From positions 1 to 49,459 of the forward strand of contig JAAYCY010000044.1 of assembly GCA_012729535.1 (NCBI GenBank): a stretch of 49,459 nucleotides of DNA, given 5' to 3'. This stretch comes from Methanomicrobiales archaeon (GTDB lineage Archaea; Halobacteriota; Methanomicrobia; Methanomicrobiales; Methanospirillaceae). Under the pieces are notes generated by a model, which saw nothing but the letters and a program-made list of their open reading frames with translations, was not told the origin of the DNA and made no database searches. The position numbers and the translations under genes were made by a program. Shown here one piece after another: positions 16,159 through 23,745 of the stretch (positions are counted from its first letter, which is position 1; every line of letters begins with the position of its first letter).

Positions 16159-17880
16159 ATGACTGAAGATCAATGTGTGTTAATCCTGCGTGAGCTTATA
16201 GAGCAGTACGGTTTCCCCTCTTCTGAAGAACCCACCCGAAATAAAAACCTCTTACGAGATTTCTTTGGTAAATATCCCCGCGAGATGAACCTCCTGATTA
16301 CTGGGTTAGAGGAAGATATTCCAGGACAACTTCATGCAAAAAGAGGAACGGAGCTGTATCAATTTGGTTACGGTCACATAATTAAACGGTTACAGACAGT
16401 CAGGGGGATTGATCAACAAGCTGCAATGTGGATTGTTAAAACCTGGGCTTGTGCAATGGGCTGTGATGTTATTGATGTTCAAAAAACAGAAAACGCCATT
16501 AACCTGACCGATCAAATAGCAGGGACGACTATAAAAAGTGTATTACATAGTATTGAGGAAGGTCGCCTTAAGAATGATACGGAGGATGCTGGCTTCTGGA
16601 ATGATAAGGGTCTTAACTTACAAAACCTTGACAGATATGACGAGGCGATAGAAGCGTATGAACAAGCCTTGAAGATAGATCCGGAATCTGATTGGGCATG
16701 GTATGGGAAGGGTTATTCTTTAAGAGAAATTGGTAAACCTGAAGATGCAATAATTGCATTAGACAACTGCTTAAGAATTAATCCTAATTTTAAGGAAGCA
16801 TGGGCTAACAAAGGGAGTGCTCTCAATGATCTTGATAGAAATAAAGAGGCAATAAAAGCTTATGATACCGCAATTAAGGTGGATCCAAATTATTCAATTG
16901 CATGGGATTGGAGAAGTTATGCACTTCTATGTCTCAATAAACCCCATGATGCATTAAATTCTGCTGAAAAAGCGATCCAAATTGATTCTAATTATGCAAA
17001 CCCTTGGGAAAATAAAGCGCAAGCCTTGTTAAAAATAGGCAAAGAAGATGAGGCAATGCAAGCATTTGATCGTGCTATTCAAATTGATCCAAATTTTTCC
17101 AGAGCTAGTAATAACAAGGGGATTGCCTTATTTCGTCTTGGCAGATATAACGAGGCGGTTGAAGCGTATGAACAGGCCCTGAAGATTGATCCAAGATCTA
17201 CTTGGGCATGGTTAGGAAAGGGTCTTGCCTTACAAAACCTTGGTAGGTATAAGGAGGCGATTGAAGCGTATGAGCAGGCCCTGAAGATTAATCCGGAAAA
17301 TACAGTGGCATGGCATAGTAAGGGTCTTGCCTTACAAAACCTTGGTAGGTATAAGGAGGCGATTGAAGCAGATGAACAGGCCCTGAAGATTGATCCGGGT
17401 ATGGAAGCAGCATGGCATAGCAAGGGGGATGCCTTATTACGTCTTGGTCGATTTAACGAAGCGATTGAAGTATACGAACAGAGCGTAAAGATTAATCCGG
17501 CAGATGCTTTGGCATGGCAGGGCAAAGGGGCTGCTTTACTTCGTCTCGGTCGATATAACGAAGCGGTTGCATCATACGAACAGGGCCTGAAGATTGAACG
17601 GGATTATTACTGGGCATGGTTAGGAAAGGGTCTTGCCTTACAAAACCTTGGTAGGTATAAGGAGGCGATTGAAGCGTATGAGCAGGCCCTGAAGATTGAT
17701 CCAGGAAAGGCTGAGGCATGGTATAGCAAGGGGATCGCTTTACATGAACTTGGCCGCTATGATGAGGCGATTGAAGCGTATGAACAAGCTCTGAAAATTG
17801 ATCCCGGATTTACAAAGGCAAAAGATAAACGAGAGATAACCTTAAAGAAAAAAAACTCGTTTTGGAATAAATTTTTTTAA
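16159..17880 (+). CDS. Adaptor-domain protein with about twelve TPR repeats
   Basis: A 573-residue protein. The first 110 residues form the same adaptor domain as the propeller and GTPase proteins, with NLLRDFFGKYPREMNLLI and AAMWIVKTWACAMG. From about residue 140 run roughly twelve 34-residue TPRs of the AWxxKGxALxxLGRYxEAIEAYEQALKIDP type, a superhelical protein-binding scaffold. I chose ATG 16159 because it begins the conserved domain; TTG codons at 16144 and 16147 are alternatives close to a GAAGG element. Several repeats are nearly identical in DNA, so the array has expanded recently. It ends the rightward cluster, 107 bases after the GTPase, and probably recruits targets. Cytoplasmic, no signal peptide. 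Confidence 0.8.
   Translation: MTEDQCVLILRELIEQYGFPSSEEPTRNKNLLRDFFGKYPREMNLLITGLEEDIPGQLHAKRGTELYQFGYGHIIKRLQTVRGIDQQAAMWIVKTWACAMGCDVIDVQKTENAINLTDQIAGTTIKSVLHSIEEGRLKNDTEDAGFWNDKGLNLQNLDRYDEAIEAYEQALKIDPESDWAWYGKGYSLREIGKPEDAIIALDNCLRINPNFKEAWANKGSALNDLDRNKEAIKAYDTAIKVDPNYSIAWDWRSYALLCLNKPHDALNSAEKAIQIDSNYANPWENKAQALLKIGKEDEAMQAFDRAIQIDPNFSRASNNKGIALFRLGRYNEAVEAYEQALKIDPRSTWAWLGKGLALQNLGRYKEAIEAYEQALKINPENTVAWHSKGLALQNLGRYKEAIEADEQALKIDPGMEAAWHSKGDALLRLGRFNEAIEVYEQSVKINPADALAWQGKGAALLRLGRYNEAVASYEQGLKIERDYYWAWLGKGLALQNLGRYKEAIEAYEQALKIDPGKAEAWYSKGIALHELGRYDEAIEAYEQALKIDPGFTKAKDKREITLKKKNSFWNKFF
17110..17810 (+). repeat. Near-identical 102-base units inside the TPR gene
   Basis: The string GGTCTTGCCTTACAAAACC with its downstream context recurs at about 17220, 17322 and 17628, spaced by multiples of 102 bases, which is one TPR. 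Flanking repeats are more diverged. This is recent tandem duplication or gene conversion and would allow copy number to change by recombination. Confidence 0.8.
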
Positions 17881-17904
17881 GAGAGGGACTTTAAATGTCA
17901 AGTT

Positions 17905-17919
17905 CTACCGGAATGGTAG
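17905..17919 (+). terminator. Hairpin after the TPR gene followed by T-rich DNA
   Basis: CTACC and GGTAG form a 5-bp stem with a 5-base loop, 25 bases after the TPR stop, followed by GATGATTTTTC. It could end the rightward transcript. The rest of 17881-18183 is AT-rich, then becomes GC-rich after about 18110, and shows no other gene or tRNA-like attachment copy. Confidence 0.35.
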
Positions 17920-18183
17920 GATGATTTTTCTCATTGATCATTAAAATTTGACATAAATTTTTTAATATTTCTTCGCAATTTTGCATTCTTCTATGGCAAC
18001 TCCTTTACACTAACAATCCATATGTCCAGAATGGTTCTCCACAACAGTAATCTTTACTGCTTACCCAAGATTAATCTATTTTGTAAGAACAATTTGAAAA
18101 TAATTGATTCCCCTACCCCTTTATTTTAATGCGAATCCCAAACTTCTCCCAAGTAAGTAACCGGCCAACCTTTAGGTACTGAC

Positions 18184-18441
18184 TCATCCATTCCTCCACA
18201 ATTTTCCCACATTTTCCATCCGTGGAAACGGAATATGAAACACTAACCGGCAATTATAGCAGCAATAATGAGGAGCCGGAGCGTTAAGCGTCCAAACCGG
18301 CTTACCCCACCAGAAAATCCCCCCGAGATTACATCGGGGGCACGATAATTCAGGAATGACATTGTCCGGATACCTCCCCGGAGGGGGAAGAAAGGATCTA
18401 CGGGCGGAGAGCCGCCAGTATCCCAGGGTAAACACACCCAT
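18184..18441 (-). CDS. Small zinc-ribbon-like protein at the end of the element operon
   Basis: A minus-strand frame with CPRC and CYNC knuckles about 27 residues apart, surrounded by aromatic residues (GIFWWGKPVW, HYCCYNCRLVFHI). The best ATG (18441) overlaps the glutaredoxin-like gene by 44 bases and gives 85 residues; an upstream start at 18468 is also possible. The cysteine pattern suggests a zinc ribbon with an unknown partner. The N-terminal part before CPRC is Arg- and Pro-rich and may not be translated. Confidence 0.45.
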   Translation of the reverse strand: MGVFTLGYWRLSARRSFLPPPGRYPDNVIPELSCPRCNLGGIFWWGKPVWTLNAPAPHYCCYNCRLVFHIPFPRMENVGKLWRNG

Positions 18442-18652
18442 CCGGGGTGAAGATCTCCCTTGACTCATAGACGTTCTTCTCCGTCATCAATACCGGAGCT
18501 TCCTGGGCGAAACATGCCCGGCACCGGAGATCAACCAAACTATCTCTCGTCTGCATATCCCGTTCCTCAAACTCGATCCCCGCCTCGGTAAGTGCGGTTT
18601 TCAGTCTTTCGCAGTTCGGGCAGACGTCTAATGTGTAAACAATTGGTATCAT
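18398..18652 (-). CDS. Glutaredoxin-like redox protein
   Basis: An 84-residue protein of thioredoxin fold. The redox motif CPNC follows VYTLDV at residues 9-12, as in glutaredoxins, and EAPVLMTEKNVYE fits the cis-proline glutathione-binding strand. Two further cysteines (CRACF) in the middle are unusual. The ATG at 18652 overlaps the stop of the gene before it by four bases (ATGA), so the two are translationally coupled. It lies on the integrated element behind the primase, so it may reduce a cellular or element-encoded partner, for instance a ribonucleotide reductase; that is speculative. The longer open frame from 18709 is not needed. Confidence 0.7.
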   Translation of the reverse strand: MIPIVYTLDVCPNCERLKTALTEAGIEFEERDMQTRDSLVDLRCRACFAQEAPVLMTEKNVYESREIFTPDGCVYPGILAALRP

Positions 18653-18960
18653 GCTGTTTTCCTCCTCACCGGACAGACTCCGTATGTTGTTTCCCCGACC
18701 TGGACACAAAACACATCCCCGATCTCATCAGACCGGTTCGGGTTATTCTCCGTCATCCGCCAGAACGAGAGCCGGATATCTCCCCGGTCCTTCTCCGGGA
18801 ATTGTTCTCCATGTCGCTCAATTATCTCAGAGAAGAATTCGAGAAGGATAGCCCCATCAAACCAGCCTGAGCTTACCTGTTCAACCATCCGGCCTTCAAA
18901 AGACCGGACCACTCCGGCACAACCGGGAGTTCGTTGTAAACAAAAATCTTCGACGAGCAT
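18649..18960 (-). CDS. Conserved-looking element protein of unknown function
   Basis: A 103-residue product starting at ATG 18960, preceded by GGTGA at a good distance (the longer frame upstream has no support). Features are MLVEDFCLQRTPG, a central acidic and aromatic stretch (SGWFDGAILLEFFSEIIERHG), DRGDIRLSFWRMTE and a closing GDVFCVQVGETTYG that looks like two beta strands. No family is recognised. It starts 34 bases after the primase-helicase stop and ends in an ATGA overlap with the glutaredoxin-like gene, so it belongs to the same leftward operon. Confidence 0.6.
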   Translation of the reverse strand: MLVEDFCLQRTPGCAGVVRSFEGRMVEQVSSGWFDGAILLEFFSEIIERHGEQFPEKDRGDIRLSFWRMTENNPNRSDEIGDVFCVQVGETTYGVCPVRRKTA

Positions 18961-18994
18961 GACAATCACCATAAAAAGGGGCAAGATAGCGAGT

Positions 18995-21900
18995 TCATAC
19001 GGTCGCCTCTGTCTGTTTCTGTTCCCGGGAATAACAGACTTTACAGATCTTCTGTTTTGTCTCCGGATCCACCCAGGTAGCAGCCCCGGTATTACAGACA
19101 TCACACCGGCCCAGATCTTTGTTTGCCAGGATCATAGTCCCGGTATTCAATAGACCTGGAAGGGCGGTAAAGGACCAGCACTTTCTGGCAACCGCCTTAC
19201 TGTAACATTTCTGGCAGATTTTATGAGTGAACCGTCCTTCTTCCTTCTGTTTTTGCGAGAACTTCTCAGTATATTGGATCCACTTCCCACCACACACAGC
19301 ACAGGGACCGGACCACACTCCATTGATAGGGTGGAAGTCATCCGGGTCAAGATCTGTTAGCGGAAGATCCCCCTGTTTCGCGGAAGTGAGCGGATCATCT
19401 CCGCTAATGGGGGAAGCCTCTGTTTCGTTATTGCTCTTCGATATGTTCGTAGATGAATTCTGATCAGATCTGTTCGCGGATAAGCGGAAGGTTTCAGGTG
19501 CAGAGGTATAGGCGACAGTGGGTTCGTGTGTGCTCTGTACATTCTCCTCTTTCCGCGTATACTCAGTCTCTAAGTTAGTAAGAGAGTTATTTTGAATTTC
19601 ACTCTCATTCTGACTTCCATTTGTTAGCGGAATACTTCCGCTAACGTTCCGCGAACTTCCGCTAATTCCGCTAACATTGTCATCATCAGGATCATCATCA
19701 GACCCATCAGATCCCTCATCCAACCAGCACCCTCCGCCAGAGATCCATGATTCGTATTGATGGCGGTTCCAGGTGTACACCTTCTGCCTCTTGGACACTC
19801 CATCTGAAGTTGAGTCAGTCCGGTCCAGGTACGAGATAGCCGGGCACTTTTCGAGAAGTCCATCATAGTGAATCTGATGACTGCTCCCACCGTGAAGGAT
19901 CTTTTTGATAGCATTGTAGGATTTTTTTCGCGGGTGTGTGAGATCGATAAGTTCCTCCATCGTGAACTCTGTTCTACCGGATGCGTGCATCTGAACTGCG
20001 AGAGCTGCTTCGCCCCTGGTCAGCTTAGACGCCTGACTTCCACACTCCCCGTTCAATGCCAGGTATATCTCACAAGCCTTACGGAAGTCATCGGTCGTCG
20101 CATAGATAACATCTCTTCCCCGAACACGGTTCCTCTCTCGCTGATACTGGTAGAGAGCGGCAACCGACTTGATGAGGTCAAGGAGCATCCCCGGATTTCT
20201 CCGGTTGGCTGATGATGAGAACCGGATCCGCTTCGCGTATGGAATAACCACATGAACCGGTGTCAGCTGATTCCAGATGTGATGACACACAACCGTCTCA
20301 AACCTCAGGTCATCCTCATCGGCTGGAAGTAATGCCGCCGCTTCCAATTCCCTTTCAAGAACCTTATCATCCTGTTCCTGGCTGTCATCGATCCAACAGG
20401 TGAGCATCCTGTTCCACACCTGATCGTCTCCGGACCCTTCCACCTTCGCAACCCACCAGACACACCGTTCAGGAATAATGCATGTCTGACCTTTCCGGTC
20501 CTTGTTGACCGTCCGGTAGATGAACGGTTTCTTAAAAGAGGTCGTGACTCCCTTCAGCGTCTCCTGCATCTGATCTGAAAGTCCCACATCGTCCAGGCAT
20601 ATTGCGGATCCTGCTCTGATATCCTCTGCATAAAAGAGGGCCTTGTCTGACAGTCGCCCACCAAGCCGGAACTCCTGGGGAATGTGCGTGAGCATCGTGT
20701 CAAAGGTGTGACTCTTCCCCTTGCCTGAGTCACCGGTCACCAGAACATGCAGCCCGTTTGAGTTGATCACAGATCGGGATGCGAATGACATGATGAGACA
20801 CCGGGCCACAATGTCATCCCCCTCATGATCCATCTTGAACGAGTTCAGGATGTATTCAGCCGGGTTTCCTTCACGAAGGATCCGCGCTGCCTCAGCGGTA
20901 TGGTCTATCGGTATGATGTCAATAGATTGATCTGAACTCTTCGGAATTTCCGAAACGTTCCCATAATACTCGGCCTTCGCTTCCGCCTTACTCCGTGCAT
21001 CCTGTTTCCTCTTCTGGTCAAACTCCTCGGCGGTCATCTGGCTCGGTCGTCGCTTCGCTCCTCCCTCGCGGCACCCCTCGAACATCTCCCGGAGTTCTTT
21101 CCATCGCTGCTCTCCTCCTCCACAGGAATTATGATGACAGCCAGCGAATATTGCCCCACTCACGAATTGGATCGCATACGCTCCGTCTTTATGAGCGCCG
21201 GAGAAGGGACACTCATCTAAGACAAAGAGCCGACCACCAGAGTACGGTTTCTCTTCGTATCCGATTCCGTGTGAACTGAGCCAGTCGCCCAGGTCGATAT
21301 TACTGGTGCCACTATTCCCACCAGTAGCATTACTCCCACTTTTCTTACTCTCATCACCCGTCATCAGGGATGCAAGGAGCATCAGGTCTGACACTTTAAC
21401 CGGAATGAGGTCTTCCGGATGTTCGAGAATTTCAGATCGCCGGTGCGGGCGGTCCTCGGTATTGTCTCCCTTTCTGGATACCGTCCCGTAAAGTTTCCAG
21501 ATACGTGAGGCGTTATGGTTCGCAATATCCACTGATGATCGCGCATCGGTGAAAAACTGCGAGAGGGTTGTCAGACAATCCTTCACCAGTTGGGTAGCCT
21601 CGGCATCATTCGGTAGATCAATCCGGTAAAGGAGGTGCGCTCCGTTTCCAGAGTCGGCGAGAATGGGAACCGGCCATCCCATCTCAGAAAGAAATCCCCT
21701 GATCTTCTTCGCCTTGGTCAGAGCTTCCTCATGTTCCTCGTTCGAGGAGGAGATCCCTGATGGCCGTGTCGGATCGATATCAACCGGCAACCACCTCCGC
21801 CGGGTGATGTCCTGGTCAGAAGTCGAGGCGTCGGTCTTCCCCTGTTTTGATATCCGGTTCACCTTCCGGGCGAGGAGTGCAGGGTTCACCGGGTTCAGTG

Positions 21901-22078
21901 TGAAGTATATCCCCTTGAACTGGGGGGTTGAGTCCAGGGCTTCTGCATCAGCGGCGAGCCTGTCAATGTCATTGTAGTACCCGGAGAATGTCCCCGTGTC
22001 CGAGAGTGCCCGGACCTCTACGACCTGACCTGGAGCAAACAGGAATTCACATGACCCCCGGATCTGTTCCTTACTCAT
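18995..22078 (-). CDS. Primase-helicase replication protein of an integrated element
   Basis: Predicted replication initiator of 1027 residues. A primase-like domain has the metal site VDIDPTRP (about 99-106), SGNGAHLLYRI and ASRIWKLYGTVSRKG, as in archaeo-eukaryotic primase families of plasmids and viruses. A Cys/His segment (CPFSGAHKDG, CHHNSC) follows. The helicase part has Walker A GDSGKGKS (about 443), Walker B ICLDDVG (about 494) and KPFIYRTVNKDRKGQ, and is of the D5/MCM-like AAA+ kind. A Ser/Asn-rich linker then leads to two C-terminal zinc fingers (CAVCGG...CQKCY and CDVCNT...CKVCY). ATG 22078 overlaps the previous gene by 8 bases; an upstream start at 22150 lies inside that gene. Confidence 0.85.
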   Translation of the reverse strand: MSKEQIRGSCEFLFAPGQVVEVRALSDTGTFSGYYNDIDRLAADAEALDSTPQFKGIYFTLNPVNPALLARKVNRISKQGKTDASTSDQDITRRRWLPVDIDPTRPSGISSSNEEHEEALTKAKKIRGFLSEMGWPVPILADSGNGAHLLYRIDLPNDAEATQLVKDCLTTLSQFFTDARSSVDIANHNASRIWKLYGTVSRKGDNTEDRPHRRSEILEHPEDLIPVKVSDLMLLASLMTGDESKKSGSNATGGNSGTSNIDLGDWLSSHGIGYEEKPYSGGRLFVLDECPFSGAHKDGAYAIQFVSGAIFAGCHHNSCGGGEQRWKELREMFEGCREGGAKRRPSQMTAEEFDQKRKQDARSKAEAKAEYYGNVSEIPKSSDQSIDIIPIDHTAEAARILREGNPAEYILNSFKMDHEGDDIVARCLIMSFASRSVINSNGLHVLVTGDSGKGKSHTFDTMLTHIPQEFRLGGRLSDKALFYAEDIRAGSAICLDDVGLSDQMQETLKGVTTSFKKPFIYRTVNKDRKGQTCIIPERCVWWVAKVEGSGDDQVWNRMLTCWIDDSQEQDDKVLERELEAAALLPADEDDLRFETVVCHHIWNQLTPVHVVIPYAKRIRFSSSANRRNPGMLLDLIKSVAALYQYQRERNRVRGRDVIYATTDDFRKACEIYLALNGECGSQASKLTRGEAALAVQMHASGRTEFTMEELIDLTHPRKKSYNAIKKILHGGSSHQIHYDGLLEKCPAISYLDRTDSTSDGVSKRQKVYTWNRHQYESWISGGGCWLDEGSDGSDDDPDDDNVSGISGSSRNVSGSIPLTNGSQNESEIQNNSLTNLETEYTRKEENVQSTHEPTVAYTSAPETFRLSANRSDQNSSTNISKSNNETEASPISGDDPLTSAKQGDLPLTDLDPDDFHPINGVWSGPCAVCGGKWIQYTEKFSQKQKEEGRFTHKICQKCYSKAVARKCWSFTALPGLLNTGTMILANKDLGRCDVCNTGAATWVDPETKQKICKVCYSREQKQTEATV
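19356..19675. repeat. Iteron-like repeat cluster (TTCCGCKAAC) within the primase-helicase gene
   Basis: About ten copies of TTCCGCTAAC or its complement occur in 320 bases. A perfect inverted pair has 10-bp arms GTTAGCGGAA (19623-19632) and TTCCGCTAAC (19636-19645). It is followed by head-to-tail copies TTCCGCGAAC (19647-19656), TTCCGCTAA (19657-19665) and TTCCGCTAAC (19666-19675). Looser copies lie at 19356, 19377, 19400, 19472 and 19481. They sit in the part of the gene that encodes a low-complexity linker, so DNA function may be what is conserved, for example a replication origin. Confidence 0.6.
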
Positions 22079-22292
22079 GAGATGACTCCCAATCCTCAGC
22101 GCGCCTCTTCCATCCGACCGCTGCAAATTCCTGTAACTTCTCGTTTGCAACGGTGTTTGTGGCCATAACTTCAGACAATTTCAGAGCGCATTTTTCACAC
22201 TGATAATACCCGACCTTATGAGAGCCCCCACATTTTTCGAGCTTAAACACCGCCCGGCCTGCACACCGTGGGCACGAATTCACATCATTCAT
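22071..22292 (-). CDS. Lar-like zinc ribbon protein
   Basis: A 73-residue protein with CPRCAG at 7-12 and CEKC at about 32-35, then an Ala-rich helix and a terminal GWKRRAED. This CPxC...CxxC...WxRR layout is that of the Lar (restriction alleviation)/DUF family of small phage and plasmid zinc proteins. Its start overlaps the stop of the gene before it by ATGA, and its end overlaps the primase start. Restriction alleviation is a guess from family resemblance. Confidence 0.65.
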   Translation of the reverse strand: MNDVNSCPRCAGRAVFKLEKCGGSHKVGYYQCEKCALKLSEVMATNTVANEKLQEFAAVGWKRRAEDWESSHE

Positions 22293-22555
22293 GCAAGCAC
22301 CTCCGGGGTTATCAACCAGGCACCGTTTCGCCAGTTTGTAGAGAACGGTTCAAAGTGCCGGTCACAAACCATCGTTATCCACTTACGGCGTTCAGAGAGG
22401 TTATACCGTTTTAACGCTGGATAATCCCGAGGGTTCTCCATTATCTCAAGACTGATAACCGTCCGGGCAATGACAATCTCATATTCCCCTGACTTTTTGT
22501 ATACGGTCCGGACCGCATGGAGGATCTCACTTTCGATATCTGGGGTGATTCTCAT
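22289..22555 (-). CDS. Small element protein, unknown function
   Basis: An 88-residue product from ATG 22555, which overlaps the previous stop by ATGA. It begins MRITPDIESEILHAVRTVY and contains YEIVIARTVISLEIMENP, then LSERRKWITMVCDRHFEP and a closing GAWLITPEVLA. The mixture of helices and a W-rich end could be a winged helix; I do not recognise the family. The longer upstream frame from 22651 would overlap the preceding gene by a hundred bases and is less likely. Confidence 0.55.
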   Translation of the reverse strand: MRITPDIESEILHAVRTVYKKSGEYEIVIARTVISLEIMENPRDYPALKRYNLSERRKWITMVCDRHFEPFSTNWRNGAWLITPEVLA

Positions 22556-22812
22556 TCGATCCACCCCTCTTCCTTCGCCCACCCGAGGATGTGGAGAGCA
22601 GTACCGGTGGATATCTTCCGGGTAATCTTCGGACCAGGCATATGATTCCAACTAATCGGAACCGACCGACACCCCTGAGGTGAATCAATTACCTCAGTGA
22701 AGGCCTTGACATACAGCCAGGGCACCCGAAGCCGGTGACATTTCTCCGGAGTTTTCAGGAAGAAGTATTCTGGTAGTCTGAGCGGTCCGTATCGTGGAAA
22801 TTCTTCACTCAT
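22552..22812 (-). CDS. Small element protein, unknown function
   Basis: An 86-residue product from ATG 22812, overlapping the previous gene's stop region (GATGAGTGA). It has RYGPLRLPEYFFLKTPEK, HRLRVPWLYVKAF and a closing ALHILGWAKEEGWIE. No family is recognised. Overlaps on both sides place it in the leftward operon. Confidence 0.5.
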   Translation of the reverse strand: MSEEFPRYGPLRLPEYFFLKTPEKCHRLRVPWLYVKAFTEVIDSPQGCRSVPISWNHMPGPKITRKISTGTALHILGWAKEEGWIE

Positions 22813-22993
22813 CCTGCACCTCCGGGAATATCTGCCGCATTCCTTCAATCAGGACACAAACCCAGAATGTATCTTCTTCAATGAGAACGGGCCTGGCTCC
22901 ATTACACCCAGATCCCCGACAATAGACAATGAACTGACCGGATGAGATGAACGGGCAGATACGGCGGCGCAATTGTGCATCAGCATGTGGCAC
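22805..22993 (-). CDS. Small element protein with two or three cysteines, unknown function
   Basis: A 62-residue product with ICPFISSGQFIVYCRGSGC and a short hydrophobic strand TFWVCVLIEG. The cysteine spacing could bind a metal. It overlaps both neighbours by 8 to 14 bases on the same strand. Function unknown. Confidence 0.5.
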   Translation of the reverse strand: MPHADAQLRRRICPFISSGQFIVYCRGSGCNGARPVLIEEDTFWVCVLIEGMRQIFPEVQDE

Positions 22994-23258
22994 AATGCAC
23001 CCCCGTCTGCTTTTGAATGATCCATACCCGTGCGGCAGGTTTCTTTCCGGTCTGGTTTAACAGGGGGAACCGCTGGTTCATGATTTGAGAGACGACGTCG
23101 CCCCGGGTCCGTTCACCATGCCGGATCATCGCTGGAAATGAGAGTGGATTTTCCCCTATGGTGTCAACAATACAATTTCGCGAAATCAGACTCTGACCGG
23201 ATGACTCAATAAAGGTGAGGACTTCCGCAGTCTCCAGAGCGTTTGGTTTCCGGGTCAT
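22980..23258 (-). CDS. Small element protein, possible winged-helix DNA binder
   Basis: A 92-residue product from ATG 23258, which overlaps the previous gene's stop by ATGA. The segment ALETAEVLTFIESSGQSLIS, then FPAMIRHGERTRGDVVSQIMNQ, is helix-rich and followed by ARVWIIQ, a layout that could be a winged helix-turn-helix. That fold is a guess. Starts upstream of 23258 lie deep within the previous gene. Confidence 0.5.
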   Translation of the reverse strand: MTRKPNALETAEVLTFIESSGQSLISRNCIVDTIGENPLSFPAMIRHGERTRGDVVSQIMNQRFPLLNQTGKKPAARVWIIQKQTGVHCATC

Positions 23259-23626
23259 GCGGGTACCCCTCCATGAGCCGGAGATATGTCCCATTGCTCT
23301 ATGGGCGAAGCTCCACCGGTTGTTACCCTCCACCGTGACCAACCAGGACGACGATACACCCAGAGCTGTACATCGCCGGGGGCCGGTAACGTGGTGATCA
23401 TTTTTGATATGGCCTGGATGTAATCCCTAAAAGCGGAAAGCTTTGCCTGTCTGGATGAGCGAACACAGATACAGAGAGTGCGGCCAGTTCGCCATGCGAT
23501 GATATCGAATATCTTCGGATAGGTAGACACTCGCTCAGCATGATACCCAGCGTTTTGCAAAATATCCATTGCCTCATAGACAGCAGATCGTTCGACTTTG
23601 CCGGGGTTGATCAAACTGACCACCAC
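23255..23626 (-). CDS. Degenerate nuclease-fold (Hjc/PD-(D/E)XK-like) element protein
   Basis: A 123-residue product with a GTG start at 23626. Helix AVYEAMDILQNAGYHAERVS is followed by KIFDIIAWRTGRTLCICVRSSRQ, which resembles the strand pair of small restriction-endonuclease-fold proteins (DxxAW...xxIQVK), but the usual ExK is replaced by CICVRS. It then has VQLWVYRRPGWSRWRV. It may bind DNA without cutting it, or use other residues. It overlaps genes at both ends in the leftward operon. Family placement is tentative. Confidence 0.5.
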   Translation of the reverse strand: MVVSLINPGKVERSAVYEAMDILQNAGYHAERVSTYPKIFDIIAWRTGRTLCICVRSSRQAKLSAFRDYIQAISKMITTLPAPGDVQLWVYRRPGWSRWRVTTGGASPIEQWDISPAHGGVPA

Positions 23627-23745
23627 CAGGTTACGCTATCATTATTGCCTGTAAAAAGAAATCTAGGACTAGCCCCTGCCGCCATCCCTCGCCTTCCAAA
23701 CGTTGAGATGTGCTGGGGCTCTATTCTGTTGCGACGTTTGGACAT
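23611..23745 (-). CDS. 44-residue basic protein of the element operon
   Basis: A short gene from ATG 23745 to TGA 23611, with GGTGAT five bases before the start. The product is basic (SKRRNRIEP, FGRRG) and ends NDSVTWWWSV. It overlaps the gene upstream by 25 bases and the gene downstream by 16 in other frames. Support is the ribosome site and the operon fit; function unknown. Confidence 0.45.
   Translation of the reverse strand: MSKRRNRIEPQHISTFGRRGMAAGASPRFLFTGNNDSVTWWWSV

Noticed and set aside
17079-17525. 148-residue minus-strand frame
   Set aside because: Antisense shadow of the TPR repeats; its regularity simply mirrors the repeats on the other strand.
17110-17810. Possible CRISPR array from regular repeats
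   Set aside because: The 102-base period is exactly one TPR and is open in frame throughout; there are no unique spacers. No CRISPR array was seen in the window.
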